64,000 bases of DNA, taken from contig JAJEKV010000021.1 of NCBI GenBank assembly GCA_021234155.1, forward strand, positions 20,735,498 to 20,799,497. The letters run 5' to 3'. Below the pieces are notes generated by a model, which saw only the letters and a list, made by a program, of their open reading frames with translations, was not told the origin of the DNA and did no database searches. This document shows, piece after piece, positions 32,384-45,807 of this stretch. This DNA comes from Isoetes taiwanensis. Its lineage: Eukaryota > Streptophyta > Lycopodiopsida > Isoetales > Isoetaceae. Positions within the stretch are counted from its first letter, which is position 1. Every line of letters begins with the position of its first letter. Both the position numbers and the translations under genes were made by a program.

Positions 32384-34583
32384 TTGTCCTGCTCCTTGTC
32401 GTGCCCTTGCGTCGAGAAAGGGGGGAATTTGGGGATTGGCACATTCGTGTGGTGAATGTCCAGTTTTTCTTTTCGAGGATGTTTCCTCGGACACGAGCCA
32501 CCATTTTGACGGCCGGATAACAAATGGAGCTGTTTTGGTGCCCTGATACTTAAACCCTATTGAATGCGTAGGGTTTGGGATTCGGCAGCCTTCCCTACCA
32601 CCGAAGTGCTCGAGAACTTGCGTGCAGGGTTCCCTCGAGGGCTTGAAGAGAAACCCCAAGGGGGAGGAAGAAAACACCCCGGATACTATATATCCAAACT
32701 TGTCTTGCTCCTCGTGCCCTTGCGTCGAGAAAGGGGGGAATTTGGGGATTGGCACATTTATGTGGTGAATGTCCAGTTTTTCTTTTCGATGATGTTTCCT
32801 CGGATCTGAGCTACCCCCGGTCCGGATTAACAAAGCGGAGCTGTTTTGATGCTCGATACTTAAACCCTATTGAATTGTAGGGTTTGGGATTATGACCTTC
32901 CTACCAACAAAGTGCTCGAGAACTTGTGTATGAGGATTCCCTCGAGGGCTTGAAGAGAAACCCCAAGGGGAGGAAGAAAACACCCTCCCGGTACTATATC
33001 CAAACTTGTCACGCTCCTTGTCGTGCCCCGTCGAGAAAGGGGGGAATTTGGGGATTGGCACATTCGTGTGGTGAATGTCCAATTTTTCTTTTTGAGGATG
33101 TTTCCTCGAACACGAGCCACCATTTTGACGGCCGGATTAACAAATGGAGCTGTTTTGGTGCCCCGATACTTAAACCCTATTTAATTTGTAGGGTTTGGGA
33201 TTCGGCAGCCTTCCCTACCACCGAAGTGCTCGAGAAGTTGTGTGCAGGGTTCCCTCGAGGGCTTGAAGAGAAACCCCAAGGGGGAGGAAGAAAACACCCT
33301 CCCCAGGTACTATATATCCAAACTTGTCTTGCTCCTTGTCGTGCCCTTGCGTCGAGAAAGGAGGGGAATTTGGGGATTGGCACATTCGTGTGGTGAATGT
33401 CCAGTTTTTCTTTTGGAGGATGTTTCTTCGGACACGAGCTACCATTTTGACGGTCGGATTAACAAACGGAGCTGTTTTGATGCTCCGATACTTAAACCCT
33501 ATTGAATTCGTAGGGTTTGGGGTTCACAGACCTTCCCTACCACCCGAAGTGCTTTCGAGAACTTGCGTGCGAGGGTTCCCTCGAGGGCTTGAAGAGAAAC
33601 CCCAAGGGGGAGGAAGAAAATACCCTCCCGGTACTATATATCCAAACTTGTCTTGCTCCTTGTCGTGCCCTTGGGCAAGAAAAAGGGGAATTTGGGGATT
33701 GGCACATTCGTGTGGTGAATGTTCAGTTTTTCTTTTCGAGGATGTTTCCTCGGGCACGAGGTACCATTTTGATGATCGGATTAACAAACGGAGCTGTTTT
33801 GATGCTCCGATACTTAAACCCTATTGAATTCGTAGGGTTTGGCCTTCCCTACCACCAAAGTGCTCGAGAACTTGCGTGCAGGGTTCCCTCGAGGGGTTGA
33901 AGAGAAACCCCAAGAGGGAGGAAGAAAACACCCTCCCTAGGTACTATATCCAAACTTGTCCTGCTCCTTGCCGTGCCCTTGCGTCGAGAAAGGGGGGAAT
34001 TTGGGGATTGACACATTCATGTGTTGGATGTCCAGTTTTTCTTTTCGAAGATGTTTCCTCGGACACGAGCTACCATTTTGACGGTCGGATTAACAAATGG
34101 AGCTGTTTTGGTGCCTCGATACTTAAACCCTATTGAATTCGTAGGGTTTGGGATTCGGCAGCCTTCCATACCACCGAAGTGTTCGAGAACTTGCGTGCAG
34201 GGTTCCCTTGAGGGCTTGAAGCGAAACCCCAAGGGGGAGGAAGAAAACACCCTTCCCAGGTACTATATATCCAAACTTCTCCCGCTCCTTGTCGTGCCCT
34301 TGCATCAAGAAAGGGTGGAATTTGGAGATTGGCACATTCGTGTGGTGGATGTCCAAATTTTCTTTTCGAGGATGTTTCCTCGGACACGAACTACCATTTT
34401 GACGGTCGGATTAAGAAATGGAGCTGTTTTGATGCTCCGATACTTAAACCCTATTGAATTCGTAGGGTTTGGGATTCGGCTCCCTACCACCGAAGTGCTC
34501 GAGAACTTGCGTGCAGGGTTCCCTCGAGGGCTTGAGGAGAAACCCCAAGGGGGAGGAAGAAAACACCCTCCCCAGGTACTATA
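32384..34583. repeat. Seven-unit ~315-bp tandem array with telobox hairpins
   Basis: The anchor GCTCCTTGTCGTGCCC occurs at 32,391, 32,707, 33,013, 33,331, 33,655, 33,963 and 34,284 (spacings 306-324). Each unit contains an inverted telobox pair, AAACCCTA...TAGGGTTT, with a nine-base spacer, for example at 34,446-34,470. Each also has a GAATTTGGGGATTGGCACATT block and a CCCTCGAGGGCTTGAAG palindromic block. Open frames on both strands are a by-product of repeat composition; none has a recognisable domain. Confidence 0.9.
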
Positions 34584-36130
34584 GGACTGGGTAGTCAGCA
34601 AATGCCCTCTGCTTTCTGCATCTCTTCCCACATATTTACATGTGACATTGCCAGGCATAATTAAGTTGAGATGCATCTCAAGACTTTGTGACATTAGAAC
34701 TTATCGATTTCCTATATTGTTGATGTTAGAGTTGGGATGTATCTCAGAGACTTTGTGACATTAGGACATATTGATTTTAGCATAATTTTCGATGCGAAGT
34801 TAGCAATCATACCATAATAAGGGGGCAACTTGTTCACAAAGACAACATTCTCAAACTTTGTATAAGACATCTATGCAAAGTTCAAACAACCTACGATTCT
34901 ATATAGTGTTTATTGGATTGTAGAGTTCACTTCATTAATATTGTTAACATCTCATGGCCGCTTCCTCAAACTTTTAGAAGAGGGCAGAGAACATATGGGT
35001 GCTCTAAGCATACGTATTGATTCGAATTTAAAAACCATGCCATAATAAGGGCAATCTAAATAATTGGGGTGTTCTTTCAAAGCCTTGAGGTATGCAGTTT
35101 TAGCCGTTTAAACAAATTTGATTCAAGCTATGTACAACGTGCAGGTCCTTTAATGCAAATTGTGTAATAAATAGCATATGCATTTGAAAGTTCAGTTAGG
35201 CCTTCGGAGGCACCTGTGTTAAGCTTTGAGAAATCTACTCATGTGTTAAGGTTTATGGATACACTTATTTTGCCTAGTAATATTGATGGCTTATATAGTT
35301 GCGCTATTACTTTGCTTTAAAGATCCGTGATGCTGCCTAATTTGCAAAGGGGTCCAATATCTCGAAGAGGCATTTTGTGAATCTGGTGGTGCTATTATTC
35401 AATGTTACAAGATCAAACGGATTCTAGAGTCGAACATATTTTGACTTCATGGCTATGGTTGGAAAACCATAGTATAATGTGGATAATGCGGTTTGACCTC
35501 ATCAAAAAAATATACAGACAGACAAAAGAGTCTGGAAGATATTAGATGAAGAATATTCCTAAAGAAAGGTGCAAAACATGGCAAAGTGGAAAAATAGTAA
35601 TGCCTCTTCTCTACGGTCTGAGGCATAAATAAAAAATGCTAGTATTATTTAACTATGTGTCTATAAACTATCGATTTGCCAGGTCTCTTCTTAAGCCATT
35701 TCTCGTGGTGTTTTTGAAACTTAGACCAAATTCACATTGAATACAACTCTCTTTTAATTGCCGCATTTCTTCATGAGGCTCATGGTGTTACATTCGCTTA
35801 GACCAACTTTACATTTGTGCCAATGCAGAAGGGCATAAGTAGTTTTTGTGTTATCCTGGTTTTCAACACCTTTATAGAAAGCAAGTAAAAGATGAAAACA
35901 TTGTAATACATACCTTGAAAACTATTAATACAATGTAGGAAGTACTTGCTTCAACATGTTCAATTTGCAATAGCTTCACCTCCTAAACAAACATGGATTT
36001 CAAATGAAGCATGTCACAACCTTCTTGCAAAAAAATTGACCAACTTATTGCATTGAACCATTTTGTTGCATTATTTACCTATGAACATAATAAAGTTAAC
36101 AAATGACGAATCACGATGTGGTTAACATAA
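34584..36130. other. Unassigned AT-rich stretch with local doublets
   Basis: A 45-bp doublet (TGTATCTCA.AGACTTTGTGACATTAG) lies at 34,666-34,710 and 34,731-34,777. The right direct repeat of the array lies at 34,859-34,948. No gene is recognised in the rest. Confidence 0.4.
34859..34948. repeat. Right direct repeat flanking the 315-bp array
   Basis: Near-exact copy of 32,295-32,383, in the same orientation. Confidence 0.88.
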
Positions 36131-36139
36131 TTAATTATT

Positions 36140-37101
36140 GGGAAAATTATAAAAATGCCGCTATATTTACACCTATTTACTAAAATGGCCCTATATTTCC
36201 CAAAATTATCAAAATGGCCTTAACTTTTTGGCTACGATCAAATATAACAGTATTCCACTTGTGCTACCACCATGGATCTGCGCCTTGAGCACAAGAAGAA
36301 GAGACGTTGCCGATCCATATAGAACTTGGTTCCGGTAAGACCATTCTCCTATTCTTTGCAAAAATAGCTCTTCTATTCTCCTGTTGGTGCTTATACTTCT
36401 CTTCTACTCCTCTGTGGTAGATATACATAGCCACTCTCAGCGCCGAAGCTTATAATCAACAATTTGTAGAGAGTTTATAAGCAAGGCAATAGTATTTTGG
36501 CTTTAGGCAATTGGGGAGATTGATTCCAAAGCATTCGACAGAATAAGAGGACCGCACAAAGAATCCAAGAGATCTAGAGACAAATGTTTTCTTTTCTTAT
36601 AATCTCAAATATTTACTCATACACAAATGTACACACAGTTGAAGAAACAAATGGGGAATTAGGGAACCAGACAAATCCCCAAAATACAAGAAAGAAAAGA
36701 AGGCAATCCAATATACAGAAGCGACAGAGATTCTTATTGCTTTAGAAAACAGAGTAAGAGATCTACACCAGAGTTCCGTCCTTGTAAAATCTAATCCTCA
36801 TTCGTATCTGTCCCAGATACGTCAGTATTCCCTCATATGTGCTATGGAGTGGGGATTCCTGCTATTTATGCACCAAATAGGGCTAGATTTTGGAAAGCAA
36901 CACATAATTTTGATTCTTTTCAAATATCACTTCTTCATCGTTTTGTTGCAGTGATGCCTGCATGCTCAATTCCTCTGCCCATGGCATTTTGATTGGATTC
37001 TTGCATGCTCAATTCTACTGCCAAGGGAATTTCATAATATTGGAAAATAAGGGCATTCTAGCACATATATAAAAATACAGGGATATTTTTAAAATTTCCC
37101 C
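36140..37101. mobile_element. Non-autonomous Mutator-like element with 9-bp target duplication
   Basis: The left end GGGAAAATTATAAAAATGCC and the right end, which on the other strand reads GGGGAAATTTTAAAAATATCC, form imperfect terminal inverted repeats of about 35-38 bp. The nine bases TTAATTATT flank both sides exactly (36,131-36,139 and 37,102-37,110). A 9-bp duplication and this TIR style fit MULEs. The 962-bp interior has no transposase. A short frame (MDLRLEHKKKRRC, about 36,272) followed by GGTAAG may be a captured first exon. Confidence 0.88.
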
Positions 37102-37260
37102 TTAATTATTTGGTGCAACGTTTCAATCCGTTTTTTTACGTTTTGATTGATTGATGTTCGTCTCGAAACCTAACTTTCAGATCTGCCACTAAACCTAAAT
37201 TCCGGATCAGCCGTCCTGGGAAAATGCTGCTGCCGAGAATCCGAAGCCTAGTGAAAACAG

Positions 37261-38057
37261 GTTAGCGTCAAGGATGAAGAGCTGGACGAGGAAGAGGAGA
37301 GTGAAAAGCCCTCTGAAAATAAAGCTGAGCTTGTAGCTTTTAAGGTATGGCTCTTTCATATTTTATGTTTTGCTCCAATGGAGCAAAAGATAGAACAATT
37401 CATGTGAATGTACTGATTTAATGTTGTCCTGTGGTACCACGATTCTGGGTTTAATATATGGAAAGCCACGGAGAGTAGCTTGCACGTATAAAAGTCGCAT
37501 TCATTATTCTCGATGTTGCCATGGCTCTTGGATTGTTATCAGGTCGTTTTACTGCACTGTGTCAGTATTAACTCTATTGTGTAAACATGAGGTCAAAAAG
37601 CAAGGAAACTGAGCGGCAACAGGAGATTAGGTTGCAGTCTCATGCATATATTAAGTAGCAGGAGGAAGCTGAGGTTGGTTTTGCTCCTGTTTTTTACAGT
37701 TTTTGGTGATGAAGTTCCTTTCTTACATAGAATTTTTTTTTGGGAAATTATATTTTGATCTCTTTTGTAGCCTTGGATGACCTTTACGCCTTATGGTATC
37801 GATAGCCCAATATCAACATCTATGAAGCTAAAAATGACATCTGCAATATATGGACATATTTCTTTTGGTTTGCCTGTGTAAGTATGCTAATCAATATGGG
37901 TCGCGTTGCCTTGTTGTTGCAATGTACTTTGTCTAATTTCCTTTCATTTAAATCTCAGGAATGATTATGTAAAGGCATTGGTCCCAGGACGTCAAAATTC
38001 AACTGCTTCAGGAAGTTCTTTGCTTGATGGATTTAGCAAGCAGCCACTTTCAAGAAG
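37261..38057 (+). pseudogene. String of exons from an unknown multi-exon gene
   Basis: At least three exon-like blocks have good borders. The first is 37,261-37,344, ending AAG|GTATGG and encoding an acidic stretch (VKDEELDEEEESEKPS). The second is 37,771-37,877, after TTTTGTAG and before GTAAGT (MTFTPYGIDSPISTSMK). The third is 37,959-38,057, after TCTCAG and before GTAAGT (NDYVKALVPGRQNS). The last two join in phase. A possible middle block near 37,590-37,675 (SKETERQQEIRLQSHAY) contains a stop. The protein is not recognised. No start or end is visible, and the next block is from a different family, so this is a fragment. Confidence 0.5.
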
Positions 38058-38132
38058 GTAAGTATGCAATTTTTGCTTCTGTTTTAATCGGGTCTCAATG
38101 AATTTGAGAGCTGAAGGTTAAAGAATTATGTT

Positions 38133-38517
38133 TAGATGAATGGAACAATTTCTTCTGATATATCCAGTGCTTCTAACCTTGCAAATCTCATTCTGGATAA
38201 TAATCAATTTTCAGGGCAGCTGCCAAAAGAATTACGGCAGCTTCCTCAGTTGCAGAAGTTGCAGGCCTCCAACAATAAACTCTCAGGAACTCTCCTCTTT
38301 TGGGAACTGCTCTTCCTTGGTTAACCTTGTTCTGTCGCACAATCAGTTCTCTGGATCAATATTAGACGAGGTATCAAACTGTGCCAACTTAACTAAATTA
38401 AATTTGTCAAGCAACAACTTTTCAGGTTCCATCCCTAAGGTGCTAGGGAAGTTGGAACATCTCAGCTATCTGGATCTCTCAAATAACTACTTGACTGGTG
38501 AGATTCCTGCCGAATGA
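38133..38517 (+). pseudogene. Leucine-rich repeat (receptor-kinase type) fragment
   Basis: About five plant-type 24-residue LRRs are present (LILDNNQFSGQLPKEL, LVLSHNQFSGSI, LNLSSNNFSGSIPKVLG, LDLSNNYLTGEIP), split by one frameshift near 38,295. The pattern is that of LRR receptor-like kinases or proteins, which bind peptide ligands outside the cell. No signal peptide, membrane segment or kinase domain is present. The block starts after TTTAG, a possible acceptor, directly downstream of unrelated exons. Confidence 0.78.
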
Positions 38518-40080
38518 GTAGTTAAGCCTGTCAGTTCAATTGCATACCAGCATGCGATCATGACATACATGTGCCTGATTGCCAACTCATAACAGCATCG
38601 ACAATTCTTTAAGCTTCCAGAATTGTTGGGAAGCCAGCTGTACTATTCTGATGCATCTGTAAATGGAGAAGAAATATTCAACCAGACAGAAGCACATTTC
38701 TATGGCAGATAAGCTGTTAAACGCTAAGCTGTTAAACGCCCAGCAGAAAGGCTATGAATCTAATTACATGTATTAAGGCTTATTGTGCAATGGAGAAGGG
38801 CAATTATTAAAGGTTTATATCTTAAAGGTTAAACCTTATATCATTGTAAAGGTAGTTGGTGCATATATGCTGGCTACAACTGACATATCTACATGTAATT
38901 AATACATTAATTGTGCAAAAAGAAATGGAGAAAATCTGATTGTAGATATAAGGTTTAACCTTTAAATATTATTGTAAAGGCTACAATTATATTTAAAGGT
39001 AGTTTATTATTAATGTTTAAATACAAAAAGATCAATTATTATGCTCCAATTTCATATCACTAAATGTCACGCAAGAAGCACTATTAAATATCATATAGTT
39101 GAAACTAGGTATACCTACACCGTTTCTAAATCGTAATGATTAACTATTCTAAATTATAGGGAAAAAAAATCATATTCAAACCATGTCAATTTGCTGTTGT
39201 CCATTAATTGCTACAAACTATCCAAATAATTTACCATGTCAATATACCGAGGAAGATAGATACGATCAAATACCATTCCATTAAACTTGAAATACTAATC
39301 AGTAGTTCACCATTCCATTAAACTTGAAATACTAATCAGTAGTTCGTATCAGACATTTTAAGTTGCTAGAAAAATTAGCTGAAATAATTGTGTTTTAGTA
39401 CCATGGAGAAAATAGGGTAAAAAAAGTCATATTTGCATATTTAAACCAAGATTGTTTACTAGGTTGTGTACTGGTAATTAATCACTATAAAATGTCATGA
39501 TAATTATGCGCTTAACATTACCATGTCAATATACTGAAGAAGATAGATGTGATCAAATACCAGTCTAATAAATGTGACCTATTAAACAGTAGTACATATC
39601 ATATAGTTTAAGCTGTTACAGAGACCAATTAAAATTGCCATGTTTCAACATCATGACATAAAACAATGTTGTCTTATCACCTTAAAAAAATATGTTGATG
39701 AACCATATTAGAATATCATATAGGTTAAGTTGTTCTAAAAACCAATTAAGATTGCCATGTTTCTATACCATGTCATAAAACAATGTTGTCTTATCACCTT
39801 TAAAAAATATGTTGATAAACTATATTAGATAACTAGACATGGTTTGTAAACTTTTGAACCCACAAACATGTACTGATTTATGGATTTGGTTTTCACCAAC
39901 AAACCATTAAAAAAAAATTATAATGGTTCAATTTTGGGGGCCTTGTGTTTGTTATGTAAGCTAAGTTCATCTTAACACTGGAGCTTTTATACATTACTAT
40001 TATACGATTATATATTGCTTATACATACTTATATCTTTAATATGTGCATAATACACAGCACATATTATTCATAGTAGACG
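38518..40080. other. AT-rich stretch with several short tandem duplications
   Basis: A roughly 40-bp doublet (CACCATTCCATTAAACTTG) lies at about 39,270-39,345, and a ~121-bp doublet (AATTAA.ATTGCCATGTTTC...ACAATGTTGTCTTATC) at about 39,628-39,840. The word ACCATGTCAATATAC(C/T)GA recurs 300 bp apart (about 39,234 and 39,521). No gene is seen. Confidence 0.5.
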
Positions 40081-43000
40081 CCCATACCTGCTAAGGAGAT
40101 CCCATTCAGCTCATAGGCATGCCGCTCGGGAAGCCAAACAAGATGGATGATAATACGATGGAGCCATGGGAATCTCTCTCTCGACCATTAGCTTTTCCTT
40201 GCAGCTCATCATCAAGGAGGACTCCTCTAAATGTGCATCCACATAAATCATCGTAGGTCATGGAGCAAATAATGGTCTCAATATGCTTAGCAGGGGCAGG
40301 CATAAAGGCCATGGCAGATGAACGACTTCTGCCTTCGAATGCAGCTGCTTTTATATATAGCCATAAAATTATTAGTGGGTGGTACCAGCATTATTGGGTG
40401 TATATAGACATGCAATAATTTGTATGTTTACCACCAATAATGATGATGACTATCCTTTTTGGTGTCTTCGGAGCTTGTGCTTGCGGTTAAGGGCTTGGTT
40501 GTGCTTGTGCTTATGCTCTGATGCATGCTTATATTAACGGAGCTTTTGCTTGTGCTCCGATGCACGCTCATGGTAAGGGAGCAATGGGCAGAGCTTCGTC
40601 GAGCTTTTTATAGTGGAAGCTTTTTACCTGGTTGCTCATGAGAATGAGGATGAGGATGATGATAAGGATAAAGAGTAAACTTGTCCCCTGGAACTAAGTA
40701 AAATCTGTCTTAAAATAAGCAAAATGTGTCTTGCTTGCTAGTTTACCATTGAGCTAAATGTCTTAGATGTTTTTTCTCAACCAAGAGACCTGTTTGCTCA
40801 TGAGCATAAGGATGATGATAAGGATGAAAGTATACCTATCTTGCGGCCTAAGTGAAATGTGTTTGCTTGGTAGCTTCGAAGCTATAACAATGGGCTTGCT
40901 AGCTAGCTTAAAATGAGCAAAATATGTATTGCTTTCTAGCTTTCCATTGAGCTAATTGTGTCATGTTGCTGGCTTAAAATTCTCAAATTATCTATTTTTT
41001 CTCAAAAAAATGAATTGGTGCTTCTTCTAGTTTCGACTAGTCTGGGTTCATCCCCATTTACTGTTCCCTATATGCCTTTCTCTCAAAGTTTGATTTGCAC
41101 TCTGAGAAACCAATTGTATGTAATTTTTGTGATTAGGGTCTCGATCTTCATCCCAATTGTTGTAGTGATTCATCATTGTTCTGATGCCATATTAACATTG
41201 ATAAAGAATACAAGCATAAAGTAGTAGAAACTGAACTGGCTCGATAAAGATTTCGCAGAAAGAAGAGTACATATAAGAAGCTCCATGATCTTAGGAGTAC
41301 CATTCTCTATACCTAAGAGTGAGAGCTGAAATTGGTAATTAGAAAAATCTGGCTCTAAAACAAAGGTCAATGATAAGAGATAATTTAATGCATGCAACCA
41401 TCACTATATTAACAGTTTGTAATTGTGGTGATCAAATCCACAGTGAAAAACTATAAATGATTTGCAAAATAGAACTATGTTTGTTTTAAATTTGGATGTG
41501 AAAATTGTGATGGAGATTTTTCGAATGCGATATTTTTGGGAGTGATTATGTGGGTCGGAATAATGAGGTTGTCAAGCAAGGTGCAATTCTGCTAGATATC
41601 TAACAGTATCAGGTTCTGAAAATGGAACGCCCAAAATAAGCAGGGTTGGAAATTGAAGGTACAGGCCTTCGAAGGCCTCTCTTACCCTACAAAGAATGTC
41701 TAAAAATGGGGGGGGGGGCTTCAAAGGAAGTCTACAGTAATTTCACATAGCTTTGCACAATGAAAAAAAAAAAAAAAAAAAAAGGGTGTTTGCACTGTGT
41801 TGCCCGACAAGAAAGGAATCATAAGCAAAACTGCAAAGCAATGATGATGCTAAAGATGCATTTTACTTATAGAGATTAACACTAGACCTGTCCCTGGGAC
41901 CATTCCTGATCCATGGATCAGAACTGGCCCACATGACCTCTTCCACTTGAACCCATGTAACTCACGAAAGAAATTCAATTTTATAATATGCCACCGTCAT
42001 TTGAGTCTTCGCTTATTTCTTAATGATCTCTGAGAATTTCAAGACCAATGTGGTCACCTATACCTTGTGGTGATTGCTCAAACATTGGAGAATTTGGCAG
42101 TTTCTGCACTAGTCCAGAACTGCTTTCTTTGATATTTCTAGTATAAAGTGACCTAAACCTTGCTAAAATTGGAGATATTTGCCAATTTTAATAGAACACA
42201 TTGAATTTTATATTCCCATATTTTCTTGCTATCATCTGACTTCGGTGGAAGCCGCCAAATCTTATTTTGGCCAGAAAAGCTGCTTGAGGTTCAAGAATTA
42301 TTTCTCTCTCATTCTAACAAGTTTTGCTTTAATTCTTGTGTCCATGAGTTGCTAACTATACGAGCTATAGTTTCATGATTTTTTCGAGTGTTCATAAGTC
42401 ATGTTAACCTCAATTTTTACTAAAAGAATCTACTATACAGAATTCTAGACAAAAGTATATGTTAAAATGCTCCAATAACAACCATCCATAATGCCATGTG
42501 GGTAATAAATGATGCGATCTATTTATATCTACATAGAACATAACTCTTATCAACTTACATATAGGGTAACTAGGGTGTAACCATGCAATTTTTGGAATTC
42601 AAGCATGATGTACAACAGCCGGATTAACATATTAGAGCATAAAAAGTTGGGTCAACTCCATAATTATAGGTCCAAAACTCCACAATGATTAAGTTAATGA
42701 TGTTTATTGATGAATTCAAGTGGATGTTTGAAGTTTAGCCATGACAATATATAAATAGACCACATAACATTTCATATATGCTTCTTTGGTTCATAGAAAG
42801 AGACACTGCTTTCCCCCAAATATGCCTTTAAAATAGTTCAAAATGTGAGAAATGACATATATAGAGATCTCTTATATAGGTTGTATGGTCTTATTGAAAA
42901 GAATAACATGAAATCCGCTTATTTCTTACTAGTATAAACTTCATATCTGTGTTACTGCTATAAAGCATTGTCATCCAAGTAGAATAATATTACGTATAAG

Positions 43001-45367
43001 TTAACTTTCATGTATATTATATTTTTTATGGATGCAAACATTTCTTGGCAATAGAAATCTCTAGTTGCATGTTAAAGTAACATGTTATTTCTAAGGTTTT
43101 AATTTATTTAAGCACGCATCACCATTTATGGTCCATGAGACCAATTGTATAGAGCATATATCTCTCACTAGCCTTATCCATTTTCCCCCATAGAACAATA
43201 CTATGGGTGTTTTAGCGTCGATCACATGATTTCTGAAAGGTATAAGTGAAAGTCCATGTAGGTTCACTTGGTCATAAATACCCTATAAATTCTCAAGTTT
43301 TTGTGCTTCAACCTTACCCTTAATTTATGCAAGCTAACCTAATCAATTCATTTTGTCCTATAGAGAATTATACAAGTAAACTATATGTGAAAGTTGAGAT
43401 CAAAATTGATTAAGGTGGCACCATTGATGATTTTTAAACTTTCAGTCATTTGGACCAATGATGGTCTGCAACTGGACTGCAGATAGTGGTCTATCTTGAT
43501 TTTTTATAGTAAAAGTGTTTCATATTTTTCCTTGGTCCTTTTTGCACTAGTTTCTTGACATGAGATATTTTGAGGATGTGATTTTGCAAAGTCACACCTT
43601 AGGGCACAAATCTAGAATAAACATGGAAGATATAATATAATTGATGCTATCTATTCTAGTACAATCCTCAAGATAATAAACAAAAAATATTTTTTATGAA
43701 CAAAGTGGTCCAAAAACTACTCATATCCCAAAACTCAACTTGAAATGGACTAAGATAAGGATATTATCAATTTTTGAATGAACTATGGACCAGTAATGGG
43801 CAGGTATCGTTTTTGATTTTTTTTTTACTATGTTTTTTGCTCTTTCCACGAGCTTGTTTTTGCATTGGTTTCATATCCTTATAAACTTTCATAATGTGAT
43901 TTTTTGGAGGACAACCTATAGTTATATGTAGCAATGCTATCCATTTGTATAAATTCCCTAAAATGAAAATAGAAGTAAAAGTCAAGACATCAAATTCAAG
44001 CTCAACAAATATTTTTATAGGATGGAGGACCTCGTAAACTACTTATATACCAAATTTGAACTCAAAATTGAACTCCTTCTGAAAGTAGTTGTTTTTATAT
44101 CACAACTACTTTCTGGGAACCAGTACTGGTTCTCAGAAGGCAGAGCACAGTTTTGACCCTGTCATGTTTGAATTGCTCTATCTTCCTTCACAGACTTCGA
44201 ATTGAGATGTGGTTTGTTGTGCCTTGATCTATATCTCGTGTAGAAAAAAAACATTATAATAAAAAAAAATCAAAAAAATCTTTTCATCAAGACAGTTTTA
44301 CTTTGTGTGAACATGAAGCTTTTGGTACTTGACCCCCTTGGGTTTGTTAGAGCATAACTCACAAGAATGTGAGCTGATATATTGTTGTGTATTTTTCATG
44401 TGAAGCATGACTGCCATATATGAACTCCTAGAAAGGGTTTGGCTAGTTTTTGTGTTATTGATTTTATATGATTTTCTTTGTGAACCTTCAAAATGCCCTT
44501 TAATGGTCCACCATGGAACATGTCTAGTATTAAGTTTGCCCTAAATTCTATGTACTTAGCTAGTGAGGTCTTCTCACAAACCATATAAGTTACATTGCAT
44601 CCAAGATACCAACATGAAAGTATTTGCCACCTCCTTTTGCAGTAGCTTTGATAACCTGAAACAACTTGTTTCATTCAATGATGAAAAACACAACTCATTT
44701 AAAACTGCTTGACATTACCTTTAGATGAATGCCGTTTGGTATATCTGCATCCATATAGAAGCACACGCTTGAGAGAATAGGTCTATTATATTATATCTAA
44801 ATTATGTAGGCAGGGAGGGATCCAAGTTACCAAAGCCATGGAATTATTTGGCAGCAAGGAAGGCTTATTCCCATTTACAATTATAGCACTATTAAACTGG
44901 TCTGGTTCTCCATCATTTGCACATTTGCATCATTTGTAAAGAAGTTTTACAAGGAAGTTAATTCAATAATTCTTAAGGACTGAAGCATTATAATGTTCTT
45001 ACTATTGAGCTTGATGGAGTTAACAAACCAGACCAATGAGACCACAAATATGCTTGGTGCAGGGGAGCATCTACATCGGGTAGATACCTCTTCAACTGCT
45101 CTTCTCAACCTAGATATGTTGCAAACATGCTACGCGATTGCATAACATTAAGCTCCATACAAATCATGAAACCTTGCGGCATGTAGATTCACATGGCCAG
45201 GCAGACTCAATTGTCCTCACAATGGGTTTGATCTAGGTTTGTAAAATTAAGTTACGTATGACCACAATGCAATAATTCTAGCAATATTTTGGTCTTCTTA
45301 TGCCCTTTTCTAGTTGAGTATGACACAAGACCCCCAGGAGGAAGTTGCAACTCCTTGATTTAGCGGA
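40081..45367. other. Long AT-rich intergenic region, no recognised gene
   Basis: Only short frames are present. Repeat blocks include CTTGTGCTTATGCTC-type words at about 40,470-40,620, a run of ten G at about 41,709 and a poly-A run at about 41,763-41,784. Three loosely related ~340-bp segments lie at about 43,447, 43,790 and 44,120, each with a question-like ACCAGTA or GGACTGCAG word followed by a T-rich run. These may be old retroelement remains but cannot be assigned. Confidence 0.4.
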
Positions 45368-45368
45368 C

Positions 45369-45445
45369 CAAAATAGAATAGAATAGAATAGAATAGTTTT
45401 TTTAACGTCCACGGAGACCAATAGGTCATGGGACCCATACAATGG
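45369..45445 (-). mobile_element. Short LINE 3' end, extremely 5'-truncated
   Basis: On the minus strand it reads GGGTCCCAT...ACCTATTGGTCTCCGTGGACG, then a T-run and (ATTCT)n. It matches the 3' end of the LINE at 24,590-24,676 and of the one ending at 48,410. Confidence 0.7.
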
Positions 45446-45799
45446 GCTATGTGCTAGTGGAGCAATATACGAGAGCAAAAAGCAGCAGTATCAATGAAAA
45501 GATTTGGGCGTAAGGAAAACAAGGGGGATGAAGAACCCACAAGCAAAACCCCACATACCCCAAAGTGTCTGTGGGACAAAGCTACTCAATGTCCACACCA
45601 AGGAGAAGCCAACGAAGAGGCACAATAGTCAGTCGGATGGCGCCCTAATGCCGTCTCATGCCATGGTGCAGGAGCCCTTCACTAATGCCCCATAACACAA
45701 CAGAGATTTTCAATCTGGACCCTCGAAATGGTACATCCACCAACATCAAATGGCATATTCTATCAACCCTATTTTTAGCCAGCACCTCTGCACACTCCA

Positions 45800-45807
45800 T
45801 ATATAAA
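45800..45807 (+). promoter_or_regulatory. Probable TATA box of the P450 gene
   Basis: TATATAAA about 160 bp upstream of the P450 ATG on the same strand, in otherwise non-coding sequence. Confidence 0.45.

Noticed and set aside
32384-34583. CRISPR-like array
   Set aside because: Units are contiguous ~315-bp repeats without spacers, in a plant nuclear context.
32564-34694. Long overlapping open frames on both strands of the 315-bp array
   Set aside because: They follow from repeat composition, change frame between units and show no domain, start context or codon bias.
38133-38517. Working LRR receptor kinase gene
   Set aside because: It has only about five repeats with a frameshift and lacks signal peptide, membrane segment and kinase domain.
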